A stretch of DNA of 53,481 nucleotides from Myxococcota bacterium (GTDB lineage: Bacteria; Myxococcota_A; UBA796; CAJQPC01). Below the pieces are notes generated by a model. That model had not been told where the DNA came from, made no database searches, and saw only the letters and a list, made by a program, of their open reading frames with translations. The stretch covers positions 1-53,481 of the forward strand of contig JAKLKE010000009.1 of the NCBI GenBank assembly GCA_023150775.1, in the 5' to 3' direction. Shown here one piece after another: positions 21,764-30,649 of the stretch. Positions within the stretch are counted from its first letter, which is position 1. Every line of letters starts with the position of its first letter. Both the position numbers and the translations under genes were made by a program.

Positions 21764-24700
21764 TTAGTCCCGGGGCGTGTTCACCTTGAGGCCCCGCTCA
21801 CCCTGCTCTAGGTAGCGCCCGAGCACCTCCCGGCGGCGGGCGCGGCTGAGGTCCTCCAGGTGCAGGATGCAGCGCAGGGTGAGGTCGTGGTAGGCCTGAC
21901 GCTCTTTGGCCGAGGCGAGCATGACGCCACCGCGGCTAGAGAGCGCCGGGGACTCGTAGTGAGGGCGCCGCCGAGACGGCCCCTCTAAGCCCTCCCCACG
22001 CTCAAAGGCGCGGGGGCTGGGGTGACCGGGGATGAGCTGGGGCCAGGGGGTGCTGTGCTCCCAGCCCGGCTGGGCCATGAGCGCGTCGAGGTAACGGGCG
22101 TAGATGGCGCGGGTGTCGTCTACCGCCGGGGGCGGCGCGAGGTTCATCAGGGCCTCGACGAAGGGGATCCAGGCGTCCACGACCTGCTGCACCCGGCTGA
22201 ACTCGGCGAAGTCGTCGTCGTCCTCGCGGGCGGTGATCGAGCGGTCGACGACGAGGTTCACCACGGCGGCGTGCCACTGCTCATCGGGGATCTCCAGATC
22301 CTCCTTCAAGCAGCGCATCCGCTCGATGAGGTCTTGGTCGGCCATACGCTGCAGGGGGTTGATGCGGTTCTGTTCGCTCATCGCGTCGCGCATCCCGAAC
22401 ATCCACTCGCAGAGGTCCTGGAGGTCCTCACGCCACACGCCTGGGGCCATGCGCCGGGTGGTGAACCGCGAGACGAAGTACACCCGCAGCAAGAGCCGGG
22501 CGACGCGGCGGAGGCCGATGGGCGCGCGGCCGTAGATGTCGCGCAGGCCGTGCACGAGGCCGGGGCCGGTGACGAACCAGAAGCGGCGCGCGGCGTCGTC
22601 GGGGCCGTCGCCCTCCAACATCAGGGTGCGCCACTCCAAGAGGTCGGCGGCGACCTCGGTGAGCACGTCGGCCACGGCGCGGCAGAAGGGGGAGCCCTCA
22701 TCGGCGGCGAACTCGTCCCACAAGGAGTCGCTCACGGCGTTGAGCAGCCGGGCGATGCTCCCTTTGAGCAGGTTTCTCGGCTGTTTGGCGGCGTCACACA
22801 AAGAGTGCCCCGCCCGGAAGAGGTCGGGGCGGCTGTTGACGACGGTGTGGGAGAACGAGGCGTGGGCGATCTCGTGGCCGAAGACCCAATGAATCGGGTG
22901 GTGCACGGCCATGGCCGAGACCCGCACCGTGGCCGTACCGCCAGACTCGGCGGTGCAGGTCGGGCGCCCGGCGGCGCTGTCGAGGATGATCACCCGGCCC
23001 AGAGTGTCGGCGGCGCGGCCCGGCTGGAAGGCCTGGGCGAGGGCCTTGACGTAGGTCGAGAAGGCGTCGCGGCTCACGCGGTACCCGGCGTGGCCCTCAA
23101 AGGCCAGGGTGCCCGTGGGGGCGCGCATGGGGTGGTCGCGGCGGCCCCGGAAGGTCGCGAGCTGCTCCAAGGTCTCGTGAAAACGGGCGATGGTCGAGGC
23201 CGAGCGGAGCTGCGGCGGCAAGGGCTGATCGCGGAGGTGCTGCCAGATCTCCCGAGACCAGGCGGAGAGCTCACGATCATCAAGCTCACGGTCGGGCCAG
23301 CGGTCTACCCCGGCCTGGCGGCGGTAGGCGTCCGCCCAGTCGATGAGGTGCTGGAGCGGCGGCAAGAGGTCCAAGAAGCTCTCTAAGTCGTCATCGAGGT
23401 AGTCCAAGACCGAGCAGACGAGGTTCAAGACGCCGTTGGTGAGCGGGTACGGCAGGCCCGCGACCTTCGCGCCTTGAAGCCAGGTGCCGAGCCACGGCCC
23501 CGGGAAGTCGCCGGGTTTACGCCGCAGGTGGAACTCACGCACGGCGCCGAGGCGGCTCTTAAACCGCTCGGCGAGGTCGTTCGACGGCATGTGGTGCCGC
23601 AGGCTGCCCATGTTGTGCACGACGAGCGCCACTTCAGTGACCGAGCTGATGCCCGTCGGCGCCGTGGGGTTGTTCGCCCCGGTGAGCCCCGACATGAAGC
23701 CGAGGATCTCGTCGACGGTGTAGCGGCCCACGGGGCGAAGCTGCCCGGGCTCCTGCAGGATGCGCGGGTTGTACGCCAAGGCGTCGCGCTGGCCGAAGAG
23801 CTGGAGCAAGGCGTCGCCGGTCTTGCCCTCCTCTTGGGCCTCTAGGCCGGTCTCTTCGCCGAGGCTGCGTAAGGTGCCGGGCTGAAAGCGGTAACGCACC
23901 AAGAGCGCCATCTCGTCGGCGGCGCTGCGGAGGTCGCCCCGGGGGCTCTCCCAGGTCCAGTACGGCCCGGGCTCATCGGGGGCGTAGCGCCCGACGAGGT
24001 GATGACGCGGCGCGCCCTCGTCCCGGCGGCGCATGGGCACGCCCAAGGTGGTCGAGGTGTTGGCGAAGAGCGGGCTGTGGTCCCAGTCGGTCGTGTCGTT
24101 GACCCCGGCGATGCGCCGGGCGTGGCCGCGCAGGCCGTCCATGCTCGCCTGGGGCCAGAGATCGCCCAAGGTCGAGCGGCGCAAGGCCCAGGCGACGGCG
24201 CCGATGAGCTCCAGGCGCGGCGCGCGGACGAGGAGCACCATGTCGACGCTGTCCAAGCCGCCCAAGGGGCAGAGCCGGGCGGCGACGAGGTCCGCGGGCA
24301 AGGTGCGGTCGCCGAGCGCCCCGGTGAGGTAGACGAGGGGATCCTCACGCCAGCAGCGCTGGGCGGGGTTCAAGAAGTGGCGCAGGAGCGCCGTCGCCAG
24401 GAGATCCCCGCCGGGCTCCCCCAAGGCGGGCACACAGAGCTTGGCCAGGGCCGAGGCCTTGGCGTAGATGATGCCCAAGAACGGCCGCTCGGCGTCTTCA
24501 GCGAGCACGTCCTGCACACAGGCGAGCTCAAGGATCGACGAGGCGAGCTGCGGCTGGCCCCGGGGGGCGCAGGGCAGGGTGACGTCGTCGGGCTGGGGGC
24601 AGAACACGCCGATGGCCCGGCGGAAGGCGTGGGCGGCGCTGCCCCCGACTTCAGCCATGGGGAAGAAGCTGTCGAAGAGCAGGATCTCGACGAGGTCGGT

Positions 24701-24838
24701 GGGCCCCAGCGTGCCCGCCAAGGCGCGCTCGGGCTCCAGGAGGCCGGTGAGCCGCTCTTGGCGCCGCGCCAGATCGTCCAAGACCCGGCGATAGCCCGCG
24801 ATGACGGCGCCAAACTCAGTGATGGAGGCGAAGAGCAT
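21764..24838 (-). CDS. Large protein with HExxH (gluzincin-like) metallopeptidase site
   Basis: 1024 residues, no signal peptide seen, so probably cytoplasmic. Near residue 645 the sequence WVFGHEIAHASFSHTV holds an HExxH zinc motif. Further on, DEFAADEGSPF and EVAADLLEW offer a Glu in an ExxAD-like setting that could be the third zinc ligand, as in M48-like gluzincins. The first 600 residues match nothing I recognise; they are mixed helical with few repeats. The HTH regulator gene 218 bases upstream on the same strand may control it. The gap between them holds a TATAGT -10-like hexamer in the correct direction (around 24905) and the inverted repeat gccat-cgc-atggc (24964-24976). Peptidase activity and substrate are unproven. 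Confidence 0.75.
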   Translation of the reverse strand: MLFASITEFGAVIAGYRRVLDDLARRQERLTGLLEPERALAGTLGPTDLVEILLFDSFFPMAEVGGSAAHAFRRAIGVFCPQPDDVTLPCAPRGQPQLASSILELACVQDVLAEDAERPFLGIIYAKASALAKLCVPALGEPGGDLLATALLRHFLNPAQRCWREDPLVYLTGALGDRTLPADLVAARLCPLGGLDSVDMVLLVRAPRLELIGAVAWALRRSTLGDLWPQASMDGLRGHARRIAGVNDTTDWDHSPLFANTSTTLGVPMRRRDEGAPRHHLVGRYAPDEPGPYWTWESPRGDLRSAADEMALLVRYRFQPGTLRSLGEETGLEAQEEGKTGDALLQLFGQRDALAYNPRILQEPGQLRPVGRYTVDEILGFMSGLTGANNPTAPTGISSVTEVALVVHNMGSLRHHMPSNDLAERFKSRLGAVREFHLRRKPGDFPGPWLGTWLQGAKVAGLPYPLTNGVLNLVCSVLDYLDDDLESFLDLLPPLQHLIDWADAYRRQAGVDRWPDRELDDRELSAWSREIWQHLRDQPLPPQLRSASTIARFHETLEQLATFRGRRDHPMRAPTGTLAFEGHAGYRVSRDAFSTYVKALAQAFQPGRAADTLGRVIILDSAAGRPTCTAESGGTATVRVSAMAVHHPIHWVFGHEIAHASFSHTVVNSRPDLFRAGHSLCDAAKQPRNLLKGSIARLLNAVSDSLWDEFAADEGSPFCRAVADVLTEVAADLLEWRTLMLEGDGPDDAARRFWFVTGPGLVHGLRDIYGRAPIGLRRVARLLLRVYFVSRFTTRRMAPGVWREDLQDLCEWMFGMRDAMSEQNRINPLQRMADQDLIERMRCLKEDLEIPDEQWHAAVVNLVVDRSITAREDDDDFAEFSRVQQVVDAWIPFVEALMNLAPPPAVDDTRAIYARYLDALMAQPGWEHSTPWPQLIPGHPSPRAFERGEGLEGPSRRRPHYESPALSSRGGVMLASAKERQAYHDLTLRCILHLEDLSRARRREVLGRYLEQGERGLKVNTPRD

Positions 24839-25056
24839 GGAGGCTTTGGCCGGTGCGCTTCAGGCGAGCGGGACGGGGGCGCAGGACGCGCTCAAGGTGA
24901 AGCACTATACGCGGAGGAGGGGGCGGTCTTGCACCTCCGATCCGCAGAACCTCGGATGTCTGCGCCATCGCATGGCAATGGCCCACGACGACGTTGACCG
25001 CCGCGCGCACCCGGCGTCGGGGCGCGGCGCAATCGCCGAGCGGGGCCGGGGAGGGC

Positions 25057-25917
25057 CTAACCCTCCTCGACGCCCAACAGCGCGCGAACGGCGTCGGGGT
25101 CGCGGGTGCCGAGCTTCTGCAGCACGGCGGCCATGTCAAAGCGCACGTCGAGGCCCACGTCGGCCTCCGCGGTGTGGCAGCGGTAACCGAGCTCGATGAG
25201 CGCGTCGGAGAGCGGGGGCAGGTGGTCGTCCTCCCACAGGGGATCTTTTCCTTTGTGGTTGCTGACGATGACCTCGGGCTGCCCCGCGCTGCTCACCCGG
25301 CGCCCGGCGCGCATCGCGGGCAAGGAGCGCACCTGGTGGTAGAGCTCCATCGGGCCGCCGACGCGGCGGATCGTGGGGCCGAGCTGGCCGACGAGGAGGT
25401 TCACGTCGGCGATCACCTCGGGCTCGTAGCGCCGGGGCAAGGCCGCCACGGCGCGGGAGAGCAGGAGCGCGTACTCATCTGGGTCGCGGGAGCGCACCGA
25501 GTCTTGTTCGGCGGCGACTGCGTTGAGGAAGGCTTGCTCGTCGAGCTCAAGGGCCTGGGCGATCTTCTGGTAGCGCGGGTCGAGCTCGACGGGCTTACGA
25601 CCGTCGCGGGCCTTTGGCGGGGGGTGACCGCTGAGCAGGCGGCTCAAGAAGGACCGGTCAACGTCGGCCTCCTTGGCGGCGCGGCTGATGGTCCACTCTT
25701 TGTCGGCGATGGCGCGGCGAAGCAGGTCAGCGATCACGGGCGTGTCATCCTCAGCGGCGACGGCGACACGACGAGCGGGCGCCACTTCCGCCCAGGAGTC
25801 TAACCGCTGTGCACCCTGATTGAACAGGGGCGTCTCCAGAAGAAGTCGCCCGAGCTGGGCCTCCGCTGGAGCCCCTTCCGGAGCTGAATCGCCTGTCCTG
25901 CCTCGCGCGACCACCAT
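25057..25917 (-). CDS. HTH-domain regulator-like protein
   Basis: 286 residues. Residues about 59-97 (VIADLLRRAIADKEWTISRA ... DVDRSFLSRLLSG) resemble an XRE/Cro-type HTH in which an AAKEADVDRSFLSRLL recognition region is clear. The remaining 190 residues have no recognised fold; they include a helical central part and a C-terminus rich in Asp/Leu (VRFDMAAVLQKLGTRDPDAV). A promoter-like pair with an overlapping inverted repeat lies just upstream (25982-26022), suggesting autoregulation. Downstream on the same strand is the large HExxH protein. A regulator-peptidase pairing is inferred only from order. Confidence 0.7.
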   Translation of the reverse strand: MVVARGRTGDSAPEGAPAEAQLGRLLLETPLFNQGAQRLDSWAEVAPARRVAVAAEDDTPVIADLLRRAIADKEWTISRAAKEADVDRSFLSRLLSGHPPPKARDGRKPVELDPRYQKIAQALELDEQAFLNAVAAEQDSVRSRDPDEYALLLSRAVAALPRRYEPEVIADVNLLVGQLGPTIRRVGGPMELYHQVRSLPAMRAGRRVSSAGQPEVIVSNHKGKDPLWEDDHLPPLSDALIELGYRCHTAEADVGLDVRFDMAAVLQKLGTRDPDAVRALLGVEEG

Positions 25918-25981
25918 AGGACCTCCGCTCAGAGCCGCTCGTGTGACCTCTCGGGGGAGCTAACCCGCGAGGCACACCCGG

Positions 25982-26003
25982 TTGTGCAATTCAATTAGCA
26001 CAA
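25982..26003. promoter_or_regulatory. Inverted repeat, probable operator
   Basis: ttgtgc, ten bases, gcacaa: a perfect 6-base dyad (8 of 10 if extended) in an AT-rich patch between the leftward HTH gene and the rightward thiolase gene. It covers the likely -10 of the leftward promoter, which is the usual place for a repressor site. Confidence 0.5.
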
Positions 26004-26022
26004 GTTCCGCACACGAGGTCAA
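25994..26022 (-). promoter_or_regulatory. Sigma-70-type promoter candidate for the HTH gene
   Basis: Read on the minus strand: TTGACC (26022-26017), a 17-base spacer and GCTAAT (25999-25994). The -35 matches 5 of 6 and the -10 matches 4 of 6 of the consensus. The inverted repeat at 25982-26003 overlaps the -10. Confidence 0.45.
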
Positions 26023-26141
26023 ATTTTTTCGATCTGTCCGGCGGGTGGGGCCCCAGGGCGGTCAGGCGCCGATCGGGGGCTGGGCGGGTTATCGGAGCGG
26101 CGATCGTGCTGAGCGACGAAGTGAACGAACAGGAGACCAGA

Positions 26142-27344
26142 ATGACCGACGCGCTGATCTTTGACGCGATCCGCACGCCCATCGGCGCCTTCGGAGGCGC
26201 GCTCTCGGAGGTTCGCCCCGACGATCTCGCCGCCCACACGATCCGCGCCCTGCTCGATCGCGCCGGGGTCGATGGTGGGGAGGTCGAGGAGGTCTTCTTC
26301 GGCAACGCGAACCAAGCCGGCGAAGACAACCGCAACGTCGCCCGCATGGCCGCGCTCCTCGCCGGGCTGCCCCAGTCCGTGCCCGGCGTCACCGTGAACC
26401 GGCTGTGCGCCTCGGGCTTGGAGGCGCTCTCCCAGGCCAGCCGTGCGATCCAGGTCGGCGATCTTGGCCTCGCCGTCGCGGGTGGCGTCGAGAGCATGTC
26501 CCGGGCGCCCTACGTCATCCCCCGGGGCAACACCGCGCCCAAGTTCGGGAACCTCACGGCCTTCGACACCTCCTTGGGCTGGCGTTTCCCAAACCCCAAG
26601 ATGGAGCAGCTCTTTCCGCTGGAGCCCATGGGCGCCACGGCGGAGAACCTCGCCGAGCAGCACCAGATCTCCCGGGCGGATCAAGACGCCTTCGCCTTCG
26701 CCTCCCACCAGAAGGCTCTGCGCGCCCAGGACGAGGGCTGGTTTCAGGGGGAGCTGATCGCCGTGCCGATCCCCCAGCGCAAGGGCCCGCCGACGATGGT
26801 GACCACCGATGAGGGCCCGCGCCGGGACACGAGCTTAGAGCGCCTGGGCAAGCTCGGCGCGGCGTTTCGGGCCGGGGGCACGGTGACGGCGGGCAACTCC
26901 TCGACGCTGAACGACGGCGCCGCGGCGATCCTCGTCGGCAGCGCCGCCGCCGGCGCGCGCCTCGGCCTCACCCCGCGCTACCAGATCGTCGCCCGGGCCA
27001 GCGCCGGGGTCGATCCGCGGATCATGGGCATCGGCCCGGTGCCCGCGGTCCACCGCGCCTTGGAGCGCGTGGGCTGGACGGTCGCCGATCTCGACGCCGT
27101 GGAGCTCAACGAGGCCTTCGCCGCCCAGTCCCTCGCGGTGATCCGGGCGCTGGGCCTCGACGAGTCCCGGGTGAACCAGCACGGCGGTGCCATCGCCTTG
27201 GGGCACCCGCTCGGCTGCTCCGGGGCGCGCATCATCGCCACCTTGATGGGGGTGCTCGACCGCACCGGCGGCCGCCGCGGCCTCGCCACCCTCTGCGTCG
27301 GCGTCGGCCAAGGCCTCGCCGTGCTCATTCAGCGCGTCGGCTGA
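26142..27344 (+). CDS. Acetyl-CoA acetyltransferase-type thiolase
   Basis: 400 residues from the ATG at 26142, with AGGAG 8 bases before it. Thiolase landmarks are complete: nucleophilic Cys in [10 protein letters not shown] (about residue 89), [37 protein letters not shown] with the catalytic His and second Cys (about 357), and a C-terminal [12 protein letters not shown]. The family condenses or cleaves acyl-CoAs; close relatives include acetoacetyl-CoA and 3-oxoadipyl-CoA thiolases. The next gene, a 3-hydroxyacyl-CoA dehydrogenase, performs the adjacent step, so the pair belongs to beta-oxidation, butyrate/polyhydroxybutyrate or phenylacetate-type metabolism. Which one cannot be told. Confidence 0.92.
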   Translation: MTDALIFDAIRTPIGAFGGALSEVRPDDLAAHTIRALLDRAGVDGGEVEEVFFGNANQAGEDNRNVARMAALLAGLPQSVPGVTVNRLCASGLEALSQASRAIQVGDLGLAVAGGVESMSRAPYVIPRGNTAPKFGNLTAFDTSLGWRFPNPKMEQLFPLEPMGATAENLAEQHQISRADQDAFAFASHQKALRAQDEGWFQGELIAVPIPQRKGPPTMVTTDEGPRRDTSLERLGKLGAAFRAGGTVTAGNSSTLNDGAAAILVGSAAAGARLGLTPRYQIVARASAGVDPRIMGIGPVPAVHRALERVGWTVADLDAVELNEAFAAQSLAVIRALGLDESRVNQHGGAIALGHPLGCSGARIIATLMGVLDRTGGRRGLATLCVGVGQGLAVLIQRVG

Positions 27345-27385
27345 GCCCCCAAGACCCCTCCCCCCTTCGATCAGGAGCCAAGAAC

Positions 27386-28240
27386 ATGGACATCCAAAAC
27401 GTCGCCGTCATCGGCGCGGGCACCATGGGCCACGGCATCGCCCAGGTCAGCGCCTTGGCCGGCAGCGCGGTCAAGCTCTTCGACGCGAGCCCCGAGGCCG
27501 TGGCGCGGGGGCTGCAGAAGATCCGCGACAGCCTGCAGAAGGGCGTCGAGAAGGGCAAGACCCGGGCGGAGGACGCTGAGGCCGCCTTGGGGCGCATCAG
27601 CGGCGTGAGCCGCCTGGAGGAGGCCGCCGAGGGCGCGGATCTGCTCGTCGAGGCGATCCCCGAGCGCATCGAGCTCAAGCAGCAGCTCTTCCTGAGCCTG
27701 CAGAGCCTCGCCCCGGCGCACACGATCTTCGCGTCGAACACCTCGTCCTTGTCCATCGGCGGCATCGCCGCGCCCTTGGCCGACCCCGGCCGGGTGATCG
27801 GGATGCACTTCTTCAACCCCGTGCCGATCATGGCGCTTCTAGAGCTGGTGGTCTCGGAGGCCACCCGGCCCGAGGTGCTCGACGCCGCCCGGGCCTTCGG
27901 CGCGCGCATCGGCAAGGAGACCATCACCGTGCGGGACATGCCGGGCTTCGCCACCTCTCGGCTGGGCGTGTGCCTGGGCATGGAGGCGATCCGGATGGTG
28001 GAGCAGGGCGTGGCCTCGGCTGAAGACATCGACAAGGCCATGGTGCTCGGCTACCGCCACCCCGTCGGGCCCCTGCGGCTCACGGACATGGTGGGTCTCG
28101 ACGTGCGGGTGAACATCGGCGAGCACCTCGCCCGCGCCCTGAACAACCCCGCCTTTGAGCCCCCGGCGCTGATGCGTCAGATGGTCGCCGAGGGCAAGCT
28201 CGGGCAGAAGTCGGGCCAAGGCTTCTACCGCTGGGGCTGA
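27386..28240 (+). CDS. 3-hydroxybutyryl-CoA (3-hydroxyacyl-CoA) dehydrogenase
   Basis: 284 residues, the usual size for a single-function enzyme. The N-terminal NAD-binding Rossmann motif is VAVIGAGTMGHGIAQ. LVEAIPERIELKQQLF, ASNTSSLSI and GMHFFNPVPIMALLELV are typical of the family; the His in MHFFNP belongs to the catalytic His-Glu pair. The C-terminal domain has GYRHPVGPLRLTDMVGLDV. It reversibly oxidises 3-hydroxyacyl-CoA to 3-oxoacyl-CoA with NAD(P). It follows the thiolase by 41 bases with its own AGGAG site and is probably cotranscribed with it. Confidence 0.93.
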   Translation: MDIQNVAVIGAGTMGHGIAQVSALAGSAVKLFDASPEAVARGLQKIRDSLQKGVEKGKTRAEDAEAALGRISGVSRLEEAAEGADLLVEAIPERIELKQQLFLSLQSLAPAHTIFASNTSSLSIGGIAAPLADPGRVIGMHFFNPVPIMALLELVVSEATRPEVLDAARAFGARIGKETITVRDMPGFATSRLGVCLGMEAIRMVEQGVASAEDIDKAMVLGYRHPVGPLRLTDMVGLDVRVNIGEHLARALNNPAFEPPALMRQMVAEGKLGQKSGQGFYRWG

Positions 28241-28258
28241 GCGGGCGCGGCGCCGGGC

Positions 28259-28576
28259 TCAAGACCCGGCGAGGGGCGGCAGCGGCCAGGGCAACGACTC
28301 GGCGTCCCGGGCGATGGCCTGGGCCTCCTCGCCGATGAGCTCGGCGAGGGTGCGCAGCCGGGCCGACTCACGCACGAGCGCCCGGAGGTCGTCGATCTTT
28401 CCTTCGCCAGCGGCCCAGCGCTCACGAAGCTGCTCAAGGGTCGTGTTCACCATCGCCGAGCTCTCGTCGAGCCGGTTGACCAGCCCGCCGATGGTCAGGA
28501 CGTGGCGGGTGGTGTCGGTGAGGCGGCAAGAGATCTCCTGAGGATCGAGGTCTCGAAGGTCGAACGGCGCTGACAT
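28259..28576 (-). CDS. Small helical protein, unknown, divergent from XRE/ImmA pair
   Basis: 105 residues, no signal or membrane segment. Predicted by eye to be mostly helical and charged (RLDESSAMVNTTLEQLRERW, GKIDDLRALVRESARL), with some heptad-like Leu spacing that suggests a short coiled coil. It faces the XRE plus ImmA/IrrE-type pair across about 190 bases that contain a perfect palindrome, so it may be a target gene of that regulator. No family recognised; a toxin or effector role is only a possibility. Confidence 0.6.
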   Translation of the reverse strand: MSAPFDLRDLDPQEISCRLTDTTRHVLTIGGLVNRLDESSAMVNTTLEQLRERWAAGEGKIDDLRALVRESARLRTLAELIGEEAQAIARDAESLPWPLPPLAGS

Positions 28577-28592
28577 GATCGTTCCGTTATGC

Positions 28593-28610
28593 GAGTTAGC
28601 ATACTAACTC
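28593..28610. promoter_or_regulatory. Perfect palindromic operator candidate
   Basis: gagttag-cata-ctaactc: a perfect 7-base inverted repeat with a 4-base centre, in an AT-rich patch 17 bases before the divergent 105-residue gene and 160 bases before the XRE gene. Such sites are typical for small XRE repressors. Confidence 0.6.
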
Positions 28611-28769
28611 ACGATAGTTGTGGCGTTTTTCGGGAGGGAGGTTTGGTTTGGCGCGTCCTCGGATAGCGTGGCGAGGAGTTCGCTCGCGCTGATCCAATGT
28701 CCAACCTTCGGGGAAGAAGTTCAATCGGTGAGGCGCAGAGTTGACAATGTTTATGGAGCAAACAATTTC

Positions 28770-29141
28770 ATGCGCGCTGCCAAGCTCCAGGTGGACTCCG
28801 ACCTCCACCTGCACGGCCTCTCTCCCGAGGTCGAGACCACCCTCACCGTCATCGTCGGCGAGCGGGTTCGCCAGTACCGCCTCGCCGCCGGGCTCAGCCA
28901 GGAGGCGCTCTGCGTGTCGTTGGGCCTGTCCCGCCCCAGCCTCGCGAACGCCGAGCGCGGTCGCCATGTGCTCTCCTTGGCGCATCTGCTGCGGGCGTCC
29001 TTCGCCCTCACCGTCGAGCTGCACGAGCTGCTCCCCGACCGCGCCGCCTTGGGCCTGCCGCCGCTCGTGAGCCTCGATGAGCTCGGGCCCCGGGATCTCG
29101 CCGTGGCGCGTGAGCTGCTCGGAGGGCGACGCGGATGTTGA
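28770..29141 (+). CDS. XRE-family HTH repressor paired with ImmA/IrrE-type peptidase
   Basis: 123 residues from the ATG at 28770. The frame stays open upstream to a GTG at 28620, but those 50 residues show no domain character. Residues about 24-75 form the XRE HTH (VRQYRLAAGLSQEALCVSLG, then SRPSLANAERGRHVLSLAHL). The last codons overlap the start of the next gene by 7 bases, so the two proteins are made together. XRE-ImmA and DdrO-IrrE pairs are known in which the peptidase cleaves the repressor upon DNA damage or other stress. The palindrome at 28593-28610 is the obvious binding-site candidate. Confidence 0.8.
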   Translation: MRAAKLQVDSDLHLHGLSPEVETTLTVIVGERVRQYRLAAGLSQEALCVSLGLSRPSLANAERGRHVLSLAHLLRASFALTVELHELLPDRAALGLPPLVSLDELGPRDLAVARELLGGRRGC

Positions 29142-29653
29142 TCATCGACCCCGAGCGTGAAGCCAAACGCATCCTCGACCGCTTTGAGGTGATTCACCCC
29201 CCGGTGAACGTCGAGTCCATCGCCCGGGGCCTGGGCCTGTGGGTGGTCTACAAAGAGATGGAGCTGCGCACCTCGGGCATGTTGGTGCGGCGCGGGCGCC
29301 AGGCCACCATCGGCGTGAACCAGGCCCACCACATCCACCGCCAGCGGTTCACCATCGCCCATGAGCTCGGCCATCACCTCATGCACCACTCGCTCGTGGA
29401 GCTGCACGTCGATCGGGCCTTGGTCGCGTTTCGGGACGACGCCTCCACGCTGGGCGAAGATCCCGTCGAGGTCGAGGCCAACGCCTTCGCCGCGGCGCTG
29501 TTGATGCCGGCGCACTTCCTCTCCCGCGACCTGCGCGCGCCCCTCGACGCCCACGACGACCACGCCGTGCGACAGCTCGCCCGGCGCTACCAGGTGAGCC
29601 CGGCCTCGTTGACCTTCCGGCTCATCAACCTCGGCAAGGTGCGAAGCGGCTGA
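29135..29653 (+). CDS. ImmA/IrrE-family (M78) metallopeptidase
   Basis: 172 residues. The zinc site is FTIAHELGHHLMHH (HExxH near residue 78), followed by VEANAFAAALLMP, whose Glu is the usual third ligand. This pattern, IAHELGHHLLH ... E-x-x-A-N-x-F-A-A-x-L-L-M-P, is the hallmark of the family. Known members cleave a partner XRE repressor: ImmA of ICEBs1 cuts ImmR, and IrrE of Deinococcus cuts DdrO. The gene overlaps the upstream XRE gene by 7 bases, fitting that arrangement. No phage or integrative-element genes surround it, so a chromosomal stress circuit or a small toxin-antitoxin-like module is possible. Confidence 0.88.
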   Translation: MLIIDPEREAKRILDRFEVIHPPVNVESIARGLGLWVVYKEMELRTSGMLVRRGRQATIGVNQAHHIHRQRFTIAHELGHHLMHHSLVELHVDRALVAFRDDASTLGEDPVEVEANAFAAALLMPAHFLSRDLRAPLDAHDDHAVRQLARRYQVSPASLTFRLINLGKVRSG

Positions 29654-29662
29654 GCGGCTCGT

Positions 29663-30640
29663 TTAGAGGCCGGGGTCGGTGTCGCGGGGCGGCGGCAAGA
29701 GGCCTTGGGGGCGCACGTTGTCCCAGGCGTCGCCTGCGCCGGGGTGCTGGTGGTCTTCGGCGCCGAAGAGGTCGTAGCCGTCGGTGCCCTCAAACTGCAC
29801 CCGGGCGAAGCGCTGCTGGGCGGCGGGCTTGTCGACCCGGGCGACGATGACGGTGACGTTGTCGTCGGAGCCTGACGCGAGGCTGCGCTCCATCAGGCTC
29901 GTGGCGGCGGACTGGGGCTCGGGGGTCTCGCGCACCACCTCAGCGATGCGGTGATCCTCGACGGGGCCCGAGAGGCCATCGGAGCAGAGGATGATGCGGT
30001 CCCGGGCCTTGAGCTCAAAGGAGCCGGTGTCGGTGCCGGCGTCGATGCGGATGTTCTGGTCGTCGCCGAAGCCCCGGGAGCCGTAGACGAAGTTCTGGGT
30101 GAGGTAACCGGCGTTCTCGGGGTCGATGCTGCGCCCGTCGCGGTGGGCGAACTCGGCCCGGGTGTGGTCCCGGGTGATTCGTTTGATCTGGCCGTCGCGC
30201 CAGAGGTAGAGGCGGCTGTCGCCGACGTGGCACCAGTACGCCCGGCCCCCGACGACCCAGCAGCAGGTGAGCGTGGTGCCCATCTTCACCGGGCCGAGCT
30301 CGGCGACCTTTCGGTAGAGGCGTTTGTGGGCGTCGAGCATGAAGCGGTGGAGCTCAAGCTCGGGGTCGCGCGGCGCGCCTTTGCGGAACAGGCGGGAGAG
30401 CGCGCGCACGGCGGCGGTCGAGGCGAGGTCGCCGTCTTCGTGGCCGCCCATGCCGTCGGCGACGGCGAGGAGCACGCCGTAGGTGGGGGTGTACTCAACG
30501 ACCTCGTTCTCGCCGCTGCGATAACGAAGCTCGTTCCCGCGACAGACCAGGTAGTTGTCTTCGTTGTTCACACGCCCGCCGCGCTCGGGGCCAACACCCC
30601 GAGTGCAGACAAGGCCAATGGTGACACGATCCAGCTCCAT
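29663..30640 (-). CDS. PP2C-type Ser/Thr protein phosphatase
   Basis: 325 residues. PP2C/PPM landmarks in order are GGRVNNEDNYLV (acidic metal ligand), VADGMGGHEDGDLAS, GTTLTCCWVVGGRAYWCHVG, DSRLYLWRDGQIKRIT, LCSDGLSGPVEDHRI and SGSDDNVTVIVARV. The Asp residues of these motifs bind two Mn/Mg ions that activate water for phosphoester hydrolysis. The C-terminal 55 residues look disordered. It follows the nucleotidyltransferase gene by 9 bases and probably shares its transcript. Such phosphatases reverse Hanks-type kinase signalling; no kinase gene is visible in the window. Confidence 0.93.
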   Translation of the reverse strand: MELDRVTIGLVCTRGVGPERGGRVNNEDNYLVCRGNELRYRSGENEVVEYTPTYGVLLAVADGMGGHEDGDLASTAAVRALSRLFRKGAPRDPELELHRFMLDAHKRLYRKVAELGPVKMGTTLTCCWVVGGRAYWCHVGDSRLYLWRDGQIKRITRDHTRAEFAHRDGRSIDPENAGYLTQNFVYGSRGFGDDQNIRIDAGTDTGSFELKARDRIILCSDGLSGPVEDHRIAEVVRETPEPQSAATSLMERSLASGSDDNVTVIVARVDKPAAQQRFARVQFEGTDGYDLFGAEDHQHPGAGDAWDNVRPQGLLPPPRDTDPGL

Positions 30641-30649
30641 ACTCGAAGC

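Noticed and set aside
22022-23386. 454-codon plus-strand open frame inside the large HExxH gene
   Set aside because: Antisense composition; the minus strand has the HExxH motif and a continuous 1024-residue frame.
26142-28240. Complete polyhydroxybutyrate or butyrate operon
   Set aside because: Only thiolase and 3-hydroxyacyl-CoA dehydrogenase are present; no crotonase, synthase or acyl-CoA dehydrogenase gene is visible.
28741-28769. TTGACA upstream of the XRE start as a -35 box
   Set aside because: At 17 bases the -10 position reads aatttc and would overlap the start codon; no acceptable -10 was found.
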